NCBI RefSeq assembly: GCF_013407165.1
Contig: NZ_CP026994.1
Span: 248,001-312,000 of the forward strand
Source: Nitrosopumilus oxyclinae
GTDB lineage: Archaea > Thermoproteota > Nitrososphaeria > Nitrososphaerales > Nitrosopumilaceae
Direction of reading: 5' to 3'
Length of the DNA stretch: 64,000 bases
Numbering within the stretch: the stretch's first letter is position 1; every line of letters starts with the position of its first letter. Below are positions 9,215 to 18,237 of this stretch, piece by piece. A program made the position numbers and the translations under genes. The notes beneath the pieces were generated by a model. That model did no database searches. It was not told where the DNA came from and worked only from the letters and a program-made list of their open reading frames with translations.

Positions 9215-9295
9215 GATCGCAATTTGACGTTATCCTATTAAGTTCTTTTCAAAAATAATTTTTTTCAAAAATTGATCTCAAAAACGAAACATACC

Positions 9296-9304
9296 TTTTT
9301 ATAC
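9296..9304 (+). promoter_or_regulatory. Predicted promoter of the nuo operon
   Basis: A BRE-like CGAAACATACC is followed directly by TTTTTATAC. The TATA centre is about 28 nt before the TTG start of nuoA, so the message probably starts within a few bases of that codon. Confidence 0.55.
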
Positions 9305-9327
9305 AAAAATTGGAGTGAAAAGCTAAA

Positions 9328-9702
9328 TTGGTCGGGGAATTAGCGGGCAATTATAGTACCGTTGTATTGATGTTTGGCTTTGCCGTAGTAGCAATGGCTC
9401 CAGCTTTAATTATTTCAAGAATGATTTCTCCACGAAAGAGAAGTAATCCAGTAAAATTCCTCCCAATGGAATGTGGACAAGTTCCAACAGGTGAAGGTAG
9501 AACTCATTTCATGATGCAGTATTACCCGTATATTCTGATGTTTGTAGTATTTGATGTGATGGCAATTTTCTTGTATGCATGGGGTAGTGCACTATTGGAA
9601 ATTCCAAAGATGGCAACTTTGCCGATGATGGGATTTTTAGCTATTATGTTTGGAGCAATGGCATTTGCTTTGTATCAATCTGGGAGACGAAGAATATGGT
9701 AG
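9328..9702 (+). CDS. nuoA: Complex I subunit NuoA
   Basis: A 124-aa membrane subunit with three predicted helices. The family signature NPVKFLPMECGQVPTGEGR and MQYYPYILMFVVFDVMAIFLYAW are both intact. It begins at TTG, supported by the strong TATA box 28 nt upstream. It is the first gene of an 11-gene operon that encodes a proton-pumping complex I without the NADH-oxidising NuoEFG module. Confidence 0.92.
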   Translation: MVGELAGNYSTVVLMFGFAVVAMAPALIISRMISPRKRSNPVKFLPMECGQVPTGEGRTHFMMQYYPYILMFVVFDVMAIFLYAWGSALLEIPKMATLPMMGFLAIMFGAMAFALYQSGRRRIW

Positions 9703-9703
9703 T

Positions 9704-9714
9704 TTTTTATATAA
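9704..9714 (+). promoter_or_regulatory. Possible internal promoter before nuoB
   Basis: A perfect-looking archaeal TATA element, TTTTTTATATAAA, lies in the 40-nt gap between nuoA and nuoB, centred about 33 nt before the nuoB TTG. It could start an extra transcript for nuoB onwards. A GAGG about 15 nt before the TTG could be a weak ribosome site. Confidence 0.35.
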
Positions 9715-9742
9715 ATTGTATTTACGAGGATAAGGGATAAAA

Positions 9743-10267
9743 TTGCTTAAAGATTTAGTTACACCAGAAAACGCAAATGTCTTTATCGGAAAGTTAGGAG
9801 ACATTTTAGAAAAAGCAATTGATAAACCATTGGGCTATGCCATTAACTGGGGTAGAATTTGGTCACTCTGGCCTGTTCACATTGAAACAGCTTGTTGCAG
9901 TGTAGAATTTGGTGCAGCATCAAGTCCACGATATGATGTTGAAAGATTTGGTATCATTGAAGCATTTGGTTCACTAAGACAATGTGATCTTGTAGTTGTA
10001 CAAGGAACCATTACAAGAAAAATGGCACCACGTCTCAGATTAGTTTATGATCAAATGCCAGAACCAAAGTATGTAATTGCTATGGGAGCTTGTGCAATTA
10101 CTGGAGGTTTGTATTTTGATTCATACAATGTACTTCCAGGAATTGATGGAGTTATTCCAGTTGATGTCTATGTTCCAGGTTGCCCACCTAGACCTGAAAC
10201 TCTTATCCAAGGATGTATGTTATTGCAAGAAAAAATTAAGAGAATGAAGGCTAGGAAGTTTGTATAA
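9743..10267 (+). CDS. nuoB: Complex I subunit NuoB (N2 iron-sulfur cluster)
   Basis: A 174-aa peripheral-arm subunit that holds the last 4Fe-4S cluster (N2) before quinone. The four cysteine ligands are visible: the adjacent pair in ETACCSVEF, one in AMGACAITGG and one in YVPGCPPRPE. It begins at TTG, 40 nt after nuoA, and its stop overlaps the nuoC start by one base (TAATG). Confidence 0.95.
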   Translation: MLKDLVTPENANVFIGKLGDILEKAIDKPLGYAINWGRIWSLWPVHIETACCSVEFGAASSPRYDVERFGIIEAFGSLRQCDLVVVQGTITRKMAPRLRLVYDQMPEPKYVIAMGACAITGGLYFDSYNVLPGIDGVIPVDVYVPGCPPRPETLIQGCMLLQEKIKRMKARKFV

Positions 10268-10863
10268 TGAGTACTGAAACAGAAAATCCTCCTACAGATG
10301 CTAAGCCTGAAGTTAAATCACCTCCACCAAAACCTGCACCAAAGAAACCCGAAGCAGCACCTGTAGAGTTACCAGCATTTGAAAAAAGTATTTCAGATAA
10401 AATAGTTGAAAAATTTGGAGATAAAATAGAAGTTGGATTTGTAAAAGAAGATAGAGTGAGAATTAATGTTGGAAAAGAAAATGTTCATGATGTTGCTGAA
10501 TTCATTCGTGATGCTCTAAACTATGATCACGTTGAATCTGTTTCAGGCGTTGATTACCCTCAAGATAATGAAATTGAAGTAGTTTATCATATTGGCTCTT
10601 ACACTGACTCTTCTTTAGCCAGACAAATTCTAGTCTTAGCTACTAGGGCTCCTAGAGAAACTAACCCAATCCCTGGAAATGATGCAACTCGTCTTCCAAC
10701 TCTTAGAGATATATTTTACAGTGTAGAATTTCATGAAAGAGAAGTTTTTGAAATGTTTGGAGTTTTCTTTGAAGGACATCCTGATAATAGACGATTACTT
10801 TTGCCAGAAGATTGGGCAGACTTACCTCCACTTCGAAAGGACTTTGCAATAAAAGGTAGATAG
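10267..10863 (+). CDS. nuoC: Complex I subunit NuoC
   Basis: A 198-aa 30-kDa-type subunit. The family block REVFEMFGVFFEGHPDNRRLLLPEDW is present near the C-terminus. The first 38 residues form a Pro/Lys/Ala-rich extension that looks disordered and is not part of the NuoC fold. NuoC and NuoD are separate genes here, not fused as in E. coli. Confidence 0.93.
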   Translation: MSTETENPPTDAKPEVKSPPPKPAPKKPEAAPVELPAFEKSISDKIVEKFGDKIEVGFVKEDRVRINVGKENVHDVAEFIRDALNYDHVESVSGVDYPQDNEIEVVYHIGSYTDSSLARQILVLATRAPRETNPIPGNDATRLPTLRDIFYSVEFHEREVFEMFGVFFEGHPDNRRLLLPEDWADLPPLRKDFAIKGR

Positions 10864-10865
10864 AG

Positions 10866-12002
10866 ATGACTTTTATTTTACCTCCTGGATTAGCACTCCA
10901 AAAAGTTGACGAGAGAATAATGACTCTCAATGTTGGACCACAACATCCAGGTTCAGGTCACATGAGAATTATTGTTCAAATTGATGGCGATTACATTGTT
11001 GGATGTGATCCAGATCCAGGGTATGTACATCGTGGTGAGGAAAAGATGGCTGAATATAGAAACTACATTACAAATATTCCTCACTTAGAAAGACCTGTAA
11101 TTCATGATTCATGTAATGTACTTTATCCATATGTTTTGGGAGCAGAAGAATTACTTGGAATCGAAGTTCCAGAACGGGCAAAATATGTTAGAGTAATTGC
11201 ATCTGAATTAAACCGATGTATCTACATCATGTACTGGCTTGCAATTTATGGAATCTTTTTGGGTCACTCTACAATGTTTATGTGGCCCGCAGGAGATCGT
11301 GAACTCTTAATTGATCTTATGGAAAAAATGACTGGTGCTAGAGTAACACATGCACATTTTGTTCCAGGTGGAGTTAGAAATGATTTACCACCAAACTTTG
11401 AAGATGTCTGTTTACGACAAGTAAACTATTTTGAAAAACGTATCAAAGAATATGCAGCAATCTTTTATGATAACCCTATTCTCATTGCAAGAACTAGAGA
11501 TACTGGTGTTTTATCAAAACAGGATGCAATTCGATATGGAACAACCGGCTCTGTACTTCGAGCCAGTGGTGTTGATTATGATCTTAGAGTAAAGGAACCA
11601 TATGATGTCTATGATGAATTAGATGTTCATACCAACGTAATGAAAGAAGGTGATTCTTATGCAAGATCTAAAATTCCATGGCTTGACATGTTAGAAAGTT
11701 GTAATATTATTAGACAAGCATTACAAAAAATGCCAAAGTCAGGCTCAGTTAGAGTAAAACTAAAACCAAATCCAAAAACCAAAGGACTTGAATCTGTTTA
11801 CAAGCGTGTAGAGTCTGGTAGAGGCTCTTTAGGTTGCTATATTGTATCTGATGCTAAAGCAGAACCATACAGAGTAAAGTTGAGTGTCCCATCTTTTAGA
11901 AATCTGATTGCATTACCAAATCTTCTCAAAGGAGAAAAACTAGGTAACATGCCATCAGTTTATTGGAGTCTAAATTATTGGCCAGTGGAGGCAGACCGAT
12001 AA
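10866..12002 (+). CDS. nuoD: Complex I subunit NuoD (49-kDa)
   Basis: A 378-aa peripheral subunit that shapes the quinone pocket with NuoB. It shows LNVGPQHPGSGHMR near residue 20, YVHRGEEKMAE, and a C-terminal CYIVSDAKAEPYRVKLSVPSFRNL block. The nickel-binding Cys pairs of related hydrogenases are absent, which marks it as complex I rather than a hydrogenase. It starts 3 nt after nuoC. Confidence 0.95.
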   Translation: MTFILPPGLALQKVDERIMTLNVGPQHPGSGHMRIIVQIDGDYIVGCDPDPGYVHRGEEKMAEYRNYITNIPHLERPVIHDSCNVLYPYVLGAEELLGIEVPERAKYVRVIASELNRCIYIMYWLAIYGIFLGHSTMFMWPAGDRELLIDLMEKMTGARVTHAHFVPGGVRNDLPPNFEDVCLRQVNYFEKRIKEYAAIFYDNPILIARTRDTGVLSKQDAIRYGTTGSVLRASGVDYDLRVKEPYDVYDELDVHTNVMKEGDSYARSKIPWLDMLESCNIIRQALQKMPKSGSVRVKLKPNPKTKGLESVYKRVESGRGSLGCYIVSDAKAEPYRVKLSVPSFRNLIALPNLLKGEKLGNMPSVYWSLNYWPVEADR

Positions 12003-13301
12003 ATGTCAGTTATTGCACCAAATTTCAAACTAAGTGAGTTTGTAAAATCATTACTTGATAATATATTTTGGATAATACTAATTGTTGTCTTAGTTGGTCT
12101 TCCAGCAATTATGATGATCCTGTTTGTAATTGAGATGCCAGTAATTGATGGTGAGTTACTTACTCCATTCCTTGCATTTACTTGGATGGCGGATCCGACA
12201 CGTATACTTCCTGTTGTTAAAGCATTCATGTCAACTGATATCTTTAGAGTAATGGCATTTCCTGGATTTGGATTTGCAGCATTATTAGCTGCTGCTACAA
12301 TCTTTGTTGAAAGAAAAATGCTTGCAAAATTACAATTAAGAGTTGGTCCATTCTATTGTGGAAAGTTTGAAGGTATCTTACAATTAATGGGTGATGGTTT
12401 AAAATTAATCTCAAAAGAAATTATTATTCCAGCAAAAGCTGACAAACCAATTTTCTGGGCAGCACCAGTACTCTTTGTAGCTACAGCTGCCGCATTTGTC
12501 GCATTCATTCCTGTAGCTCCTGGTTGGGTGGTTGCTGATGTAGAGATGGGCTTACTTGGTGTTTTTGCCGTTATTGGATTCTTCCCAATCATTACAATTC
12601 TTTCTGCATGGTCTGCAAATAGTAAATTCCCATTCATTGGTGGTATCAGGGCTTTATTCCAAATGGTCTCATTTGAAATTCCATTAATTCTATCTTTGTT
12701 GGGTGTGGTGATGTTAACTGGATCTCTTAATCTCTCTGAAATTGCTGCAAGTCAATCTAGTTTCCCATGGATTGTATTTTTACCAGTTGGAGCTATCGTA
12801 TTCTTTATCACAATGCTTGCAGAATTAGAAAGAATACCATTTGATTTGCCAGAGGCTGAAAGTGAAATCGTCGCTGGATGGCTAACTGAGTTATCTGGAA
12901 TGATGTATGGACTTGTCCAATTAGGAACATATCTGAAACTTTATGCGTTTGCAGGTCTGTTTGTAGTACTTTTCCTTGGTGGCTGGAATGGCCCAATGGT
13001 GGTACCTCCATTCCCAGAAGAACTTCTTACCGGAATTGAAATGGGCCCTGTCACTGTAGGTCCATTCCCTGGATTGCCATTATTTGATCAAGAAATGCTT
13101 AATGGCACACTTTGGTTTGTTCTAAAAACTGTTGGTGTCATCTTTTTCATATTATTACCAAGAGGTGTTTTCCCAAGAATTAGAGTTGATATGTTATTGA
13201 GTCTTGGATGGAGCAAATTAATTGGGCTAGCTTTCGTTAACATCTTTATTGCACTTGGATTGCTTTACGCTGGAGTGCTAGGACCAGGAGGATTACAATA
13301 A
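12003..13301 (+). CDS. nuoH: Complex I subunit NuoH
   Basis: A 432-aa membrane subunit that links the quinone site to the pump arm. Family blocks: KLQLRVGPFYCGKFEGILQ, GLKLISKE, and AELERIPFDLPEAESEIVAGW. It is about 100 residues longer than E. coli NuoH, owing to an N-terminal extra helix region (residues 1-75) and a loop around 325-360. It starts immediately after the nuoD stop. Confidence 0.95.
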   Translation: MSVIAPNFKLSEFVKSLLDNIFWIILIVVLVGLPAIMMILFVIEMPVIDGELLTPFLAFTWMADPTRILPVVKAFMSTDIFRVMAFPGFGFAALLAAATIFVERKMLAKLQLRVGPFYCGKFEGILQLMGDGLKLISKEIIIPAKADKPIFWAAPVLFVATAAAFVAFIPVAPGWVVADVEMGLLGVFAVIGFFPIITILSAWSANSKFPFIGGIRALFQMVSFEIPLILSLLGVVMLTGSLNLSEIAASQSSFPWIVFLPVGAIVFFITMLAELERIPFDLPEAESEIVAGWLTELSGMMYGLVQLGTYLKLYAFAGLFVVLFLGGWNGPMVVPPFPEELLTGIEMGPVTVGPFPGLPLFDQEMLNGTLWFVLKTVGVIFFILLPRGVFPRIRVDMLLSLGWSKLIGLAFVNIFIALGLLYAGVLGPGGLQ

Positions 13302-13798
13302 TGGGAACTGCAACTGGTATTATTCGTGCATTAAATTCTGGAATTAAACATATTGCAACCAAGAGATTCACTCTTCGTTATCCTGAAGAAAAACTAAAGT
13401 TTGTAGGTGACGGTTATCAGTTTGATCCATCTACAGGTGTTGGTATTGCAGGACTCAAAGGACGTCATATGCTATTCCATGATCATTGTACTGGATGTCA
13501 ATTATGTTCAATTGCATGTGAAGGTGTTGCAGAAGCTATTGCAATGGTAAAAGTCCCAGAAGAACAAAAACAAAATAAAAAATCAATCATGCCACAAATT
13601 GATTATGGAAAATGTGTTTTTTGTGGTCTTTGTGTTGATGCATGTCCATTTTATGCACTTTACATGACAAATGATTATGAATTATCTTCATTTTCAAAAG
13701 AAGGTCTAATCTATACTCCTGCTCAATTACAAGTCAAACCATATGTTGCACAAGACAGTGAAATACAAATTTCTGATAGAGGTGCAACACATGGCTGA
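13301..13798 (+). CDS. nuoI: Complex I subunit NuoI (two 4Fe-4S clusters)
   Basis: A 165-aa ferredoxin-like subunit. It has two cluster motifs: CTGCQLCSIACE and CVFCGLCVDACP. The first lacks the usual Pro after its fourth Cys (Glu instead). It carries electrons along the peripheral arm to NuoB. Since NuoEFG are missing, NuoI is a likely docking point for ferredoxin, as proposed for other 11-subunit complexes. Its start overlaps the nuoH stop. Confidence 0.94.
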   Translation: MGTATGIIRALNSGIKHIATKRFTLRYPEEKLKFVGDGYQFDPSTGVGIAGLKGRHMLFHDHCTGCQLCSIACEGVAEAIAMVKVPEEQKQNKKSIMPQIDYGKCVFCGLCVDACPFYALYMTNDYELSSFSKEGLIYTPAQLQVKPYVAQDSEIQISDRGATHG

Positions 13799-14303
13799 TG
13801 CCGCATTTCTTGCATTAACTGTAATTACAATTGGTTCTGCCATTGCAGCACTTGAAATGAGATCATTGATTTATGGTTCCATTGCTTTGATGGGAACTTT
13901 AGGTGGTATTGCAGGATTCTTTTTCTTACTTGATGCACCATTTGTTGCATTATTCCAAATAGCAGTTTACGTAGGCTCTATTGCTGTTCTAATTTTATTT
14001 ACTGTGATGTTAGTAAAAAGAGAATTAATCTTCAAAAAAATTGAGGATAAAAGAAGAAAATTTGCAGGAATTGGTTTGATGCTAATAATTATGGTTTCAT
14101 TAGGTGCGGTGTTCTTAGATTCTGGAATCAAAACAATAACTACTGATGAACCTGCTCCAGACTTTAGAGATATTGGAATTGACTTTGTAACTTACTACTG
14201 GCCAGCATTAATCTTGATGGGATTACTTCTTGCAGGATCTGTAACTGGTGCATTAGTTTTAGCAAAACGAGAGGATGTGGAGAATGACCAGCGAGCTAAT
14301 TGA
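13791..14303 (+). CDS. nuoJ: Complex I subunit NuoJ
   Basis: A 170-aa membrane subunit with five predicted helices and the block APFVALFQIAVYVGSIAVLILFTVML. I place the start at ATG 13791 (MADAAF), 8 nt inside the end of nuoI; a longer frame from 13743 would add 16 charged residues that do not fit the family. Confidence 0.92.
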   Translation: MADAAFLALTVITIGSAIAALEMRSLIYGSIALMGTLGGIAGFFFLLDAPFVALFQIAVYVGSIAVLILFTVMLVKRELIFKKIEDKRRKFAGIGLMLIIMVSLGAVFLDSGIKTITTDEPAPDFRDIGIDFVTYYWPALILMGLLLAGSVTGALVLAKREDVENDQRAN

Positions 14304-14589
14304 TTTTACTTTAGTATCTGTTGCCTTACTTGGCATAGGAATCTATGGTCTTGCAGTAAAACGTAATTTTATTCGAATGCTTTTTGCAGTTGAAATTATT
14401 ATCAATGCCGCAAACTTGAACATTGTTGCATTTGGTAGATTCTTACCACATAGTGGTGGTCAAACTATGGCATTATTTTCAATTGCAATTGCTGCAGCAG
14501 AAGTGGCAGTGGGATTATCGTTAATCATCGTAGCTTATCGTATGTATCAAAATGTCGATATTGCAGACTTTAGGAGCTTGAAGGGATAA
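14284..14589 (+). CDS. nuoK: Complex I subunit NuoK
   Basis: A 101-aa three-helix antiporter-like subunit. It shows LLGIGIYGLAVKRNFIRML and a second-helix glutamate in FAVEIIINAANLN, which matches the conserved proton-channel Glu of NuoK. The chosen ATG gives MTSELIDFT and overlaps nuoJ by 20 nt. Confidence 0.93.
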   Translation: MTSELIDFTLVSVALLGIGIYGLAVKRNFIRMLFAVEIIINAANLNIVAFGRFLPHSGGQTMALFSIAIAAAEVAVGLSLIIVAYRMYQNVDIADFRSLKG

Positions 14590-16142
14590 TGGAATACGCA
14601 TTATTACAGGCAGTTTTCTTACCGTTACTTTTATCTCCAGTAGCATATATTCTTGGAAGAAAAGTAGGACCTACCCCTGCAATGTGGTTTACATTTGCAA
14701 TTCTGTTATACACTACAATTCTTGTAATCAATGCAGCACTTTCTGGAACAGTAGAGGAACACTATCCATGGACTGAACAATTTGGAGAATTTGGTTTCTT
14801 GTTAGATGGATTGGCATCACCATTTGCAATACTGATTTATGTTTTATCTACAATATTGGCAATTTATTCAAAACCATACATGATTCATAAATTCCACGAA
14901 CAATTTGAAGAAGAAAAGAAAATTGTTTCATCTGCTGGTGGTCAAACATCTATCATTGAATCATCTTCTCTTACAAATTATGTGAATGCTAAATCTGGAC
15001 TTTACTTTGCACTATATCTTGTATTTGCAATGGGTATGCTTGGAACTGTTCTTTCAACTAATCTAATTGAATTTTATGTATTCTTTGAGGTTATGTTAAT
15101 TCCAGGTTTCTTCTTAGTTGCACTTTGGGGTGATGGACCAAGAAGAAAGATTGGTTTAATGTTCTTATTTTGGACTCATGCTGGTGCAGTAGTTTTACTA
15201 TTAGGATTTTTGATGATTGGTCTTTCCATTGGCAGTTTTGATTTTGCAGATATCAATGAATCAGAAATCCCTGAAGATATTCTCATGTTATCTGCAGTTG
15301 CAATTTCAATAGGCCTTGGTGTAAAACTGGCAGTCTTTATGTTCCATATCTGGCTTCCATATGTTCACGGTTCTGCACCTACACCAATCAGTGCATTATT
15401 GTCCCCTGCCATGATTGGAATTGGTGCTTATGGTATTTTCAGATTAATTGTAGAATTTTTGCCTTCAACATTTGCAGATCTTGCAATATGGTTCCATATC
15501 TGGGGTCTTGTTACAATGATTTACGGTGGTGCCATGGCACTGATGCAAGATGATTTGAAACGCATGCTTGCATATTCTAGTATTAGTCAGATGGGTTACA
15601 TCCTATTTGGTATTGGTTCAATATCTGTACTTGGTCTTGCAGGTGCTGAGATGATGTATGTAACACACGCCATTGGTAAAGGAATTCTCTTCATGATGGC
15701 TGGAATTATTATTGTTAAAGTTGGAACTAGAAGTATCTCTAAACTTGGAGGATTAGCAGGAAAAATGCCAATCACTGCAGTATGTGCAGTTATTGGTGCA
15801 TTAACAATTATGGGTGTTCCACCAACAAGCGGTTTCATGGGAGAGTGGATTCTATTTTTCGGTGCTTTAGAGACTGCCATTGAAGAGGGTTCAACACTTA
15901 GAGCAGTAACATTTGGTCTAGGACTAGTTGCAACAGCTCTTACAATGTCTTACATGTTGTGGATGCTAAAACGCGTATTCTTTGGAAAGACTCCAGAACA
16001 TCTTGAACATGTTAAAGAAGGAAGTTGGTATATGACAGCACCAATGATGGTGTTGGCAGGATTTTCAATTGTGGTTGGAATTTATCCAGATATTTTCTTG
16101 AAGACAATAATTCCATACATGAATGGAGTGTTGGGAGTTTAG
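14589..16142 (+). CDS. nuoM: Complex I subunit NuoM (antiporter-like)
   Basis: A 517-aa membrane subunit with about 14 helices, homologous to Mrp antiporters. Clear blocks are FFEVMLIPGFFLVALWG, HIWLPYVHGSAPTPISALLSPAMIGIGAYG and LKRMLAYSSISQMGYI. Conserved Glu and Lys residues for proton transfer are present within these. It overlaps the nuoK stop by one base. The order here is M before L, as in several archaeal operons. Confidence 0.95.
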   Translation: MEYALLQAVFLPLLLSPVAYILGRKVGPTPAMWFTFAILLYTTILVINAALSGTVEEHYPWTEQFGEFGFLLDGLASPFAILIYVLSTILAIYSKPYMIHKFHEQFEEEKKIVSSAGGQTSIIESSSLTNYVNAKSGLYFALYLVFAMGMLGTVLSTNLIEFYVFFEVMLIPGFFLVALWGDGPRRKIGLMFLFWTHAGAVVLLLGFLMIGLSIGSFDFADINESEIPEDILMLSAVAISIGLGVKLAVFMFHIWLPYVHGSAPTPISALLSPAMIGIGAYGIFRLIVEFLPSTFADLAIWFHIWGLVTMIYGGAMALMQDDLKRMLAYSSISQMGYILFGIGSISVLGLAGAEMMYVTHAIGKGILFMMAGIIIVKVGTRSISKLGGLAGKMPITAVCAVIGALTIMGVPPTSGFMGEWILFFGALETAIEEGSTLRAVTFGLGLVATALTMSYMLWMLKRVFFGKTPEHLEHVKEGSWYMTAPMMVLAGFSIVVGIYPDIFLKTIIPYMNGVLGV

Positions 16143-16145
16143 ATT

Positions 16146-18224
16146 ATGGCAACAGAAGCTTTAGGATTACCATTTGAAGTTGGAGCCGCAAGTGCTTGGT
16201 TAGTTTGGATTTTACCATTTGTAGCAGCAATGATTATTCCGGGAGTTGGTAAACTATCAAAACATGCAACTGGTTATGTTGCAGTAGCATTTGCTTTGAT
16301 GAGTGCATTATCTGCAGCATCACTTCTTCCAATGGCTTTGGAGGCACACGAAATCCATGATCAGATAATGTGGATTGAGGCAATTGGTCTCAAAGCTGGA
16401 GTTTTGGCAGATCCACTTTCAATAATAATGGCAAATGTGGTTAGTTGGATTTCATTCCTCATTATGATTTACAGTACCGGATACATGAAAGGTGACAAAG
16501 ACATTACAAGATTTTGGTTTTGGATGTTGTTCTTTATTGGTTCAATGCAGTTAATTGTACTATCTGATAACTTGTTACAAGTATTCTTTGGATGGGAAGG
16601 TGTAGGACTTGCATCATATGCTTTGATTAGCTTTTGGTATCGTGATAAAAAGAAGGATCATGTCGGTGTTGAAGGTAGAACTGTTCTTGGTATGTTAGAT
16701 TACTATGCTCCAACTCATGCAGGAATGAAGGCATTCATCATGACAAAAGTTGGTGATGTAATGATGATTGCTGGTATGCTTTTGATATTCTTGTTTGCTG
16801 GCACTTTTGGCTTTAAGGAATTAATGGGTGAAACTCAATGGGCAACTAATATGGCTGCTCAGGGACTATTAGTCCCTGCATTTGTTTTATTATTTGGAGG
16901 TGCCATAGGAAAATCAGCTCAATTCCCACTAAACGAGTGGTTGTTAGAAGCAATGACTGGTCCTACTGCAGTTTCTGCATTAATTCACGCAGCAACTATG
17001 GTTAAAGCAGGTGTTTTCTTGGTGGCAAGAATTGGTCCACTTGTTTTTGCATTAGGTGCTGCAGGAATTATGGCTGATCAATTCTTTGAGATAATTGCCT
17101 GGGTTGGTGCAATTACTGCATTATTACTTGCAACACAAGGTATGGTGAATAATGAAATAAAGAAAGTTCTTGCATATTCTACTGGTTCTCAAATTGGTTA
17201 TATGATGATGGCATTAGGTGTTGCAGGATTGTCTCATCAATATGTTGATGGTTATACTGCAGGATTTTTCCATTTAATTTCTCATGCAATGTTCAAGGCT
17301 TCATTGTTCATGGCAGCCGGTTCTTTGTTACATATTGTTGGCTCTAGATTCATGAGCGATATGGGTGGTTTAAGAAAACAAATGAAGAAAACTTATGTGT
17401 TCATGTGGGCTGCCGGTCTTGGTTTAATGGGTGCACCATTTATCACAACAGGTTTCTGGAGTAAGGATGCAATCTTTGCTGCAGTCTATACATCTGGAAA
17501 TGAATGGGCAATGCCATTATACATTATCGCTGTTCTAACTGCTGTTATCACTGCATTTTATACAACAAGAATGATTGGACTAGTCTTCTTTGGAAAGAAG
17601 AGTAAACACATTGAAAAAATGGAGGAAGAAGGACATCATATTCATGAAGCACCAATGTCAATGTGGATTCCATATGGAATTCTTGCAGTACTCACAATTG
17701 GAATTGGTTTGATTGGATTATCTGCTGAAGAAGGACTTCATCACTTGTTCACTGATTACTTGGAACACTCATTTGGTATTCACTCAGCACATGTAGCAAA
17801 TGAAGCATCAATTTTACCTGAATTCTTGCAAGGACTTAATCCAGTTGCACTTGGTTCATCCTTGGTAGCGTTTGCTACAGGAATTGGTCTAGGTTACATA
17901 TTTTATATTGGAAGATGGGTAGATCCTGTGAAATTTGTCAATTCAAATATTGTCTTCTATGCAATTCACAAACTTTTCTTAAACAGATGGTATCTTAACG
18001 CAATGGTATACTGGTGCTTTGTTGTAGCCCCTCTATGGCTTGCAAGAGGAGTTTTCCGATACTTTGAAAAGACAGCTATCGATTACGGTATGAATGCTGG
18101 AGTCCAAAAAGCAGTTGGATGGAGCGCTAAAGTCGTTCAAGGAACGCAAACTGGTGTCTCACAATCATATCTATTCGTATTTGGAGCAGGATTACTATTC
18201 GTAGTCCTGATATTATTGATATAG
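16146..18224 (+). CDS. nuoL: Complex I subunit NuoL (antiporter-like, lateral helix)
   Basis: A 692-aa subunit at the far end of the membrane arm. It carries LLQVFFGWEGVGLASYALISFWY, SAQFPLNEWLLEAMTGPTAVSALIHAATMVKAGV and KKVLAYSTGSQIGYMM, all NuoL hallmarks. The C-terminal 200 residues hold the long lateral helix and final membrane anchor. It follows nuoM by 3 nt. Confidence 0.95.
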   Translation: MATEALGLPFEVGAASAWLVWILPFVAAMIIPGVGKLSKHATGYVAVAFALMSALSAASLLPMALEAHEIHDQIMWIEAIGLKAGVLADPLSIIMANVVSWISFLIMIYSTGYMKGDKDITRFWFWMLFFIGSMQLIVLSDNLLQVFFGWEGVGLASYALISFWYRDKKKDHVGVEGRTVLGMLDYYAPTHAGMKAFIMTKVGDVMMIAGMLLIFLFAGTFGFKELMGETQWATNMAAQGLLVPAFVLLFGGAIGKSAQFPLNEWLLEAMTGPTAVSALIHAATMVKAGVFLVARIGPLVFALGAAGIMADQFFEIIAWVGAITALLLATQGMVNNEIKKVLAYSTGSQIGYMMMALGVAGLSHQYVDGYTAGFFHLISHAMFKASLFMAAGSLLHIVGSRFMSDMGGLRKQMKKTYVFMWAAGLGLMGAPFITTGFWSKDAIFAAVYTSGNEWAMPLYIIAVLTAVITAFYTTRMIGLVFFGKKSKHIEKMEEEGHHIHEAPMSMWIPYGILAVLTIGIGLIGLSAEEGLHHLFTDYLEHSFGIHSAHVANEASILPEFLQGLNPVALGSSLVAFATGIGLGYIFYIGRWVDPVKFVNSNIVFYAIHKLFLNRWYLNAMVYWCFVVAPLWLARGVFRYFEKTAIDYGMNAGVQKAVGWSAKVVQGTQTGVSQSYLFVFGAGLLFVVLILLI

Positions 18225-18237
18225 GAGAGATGATGAA

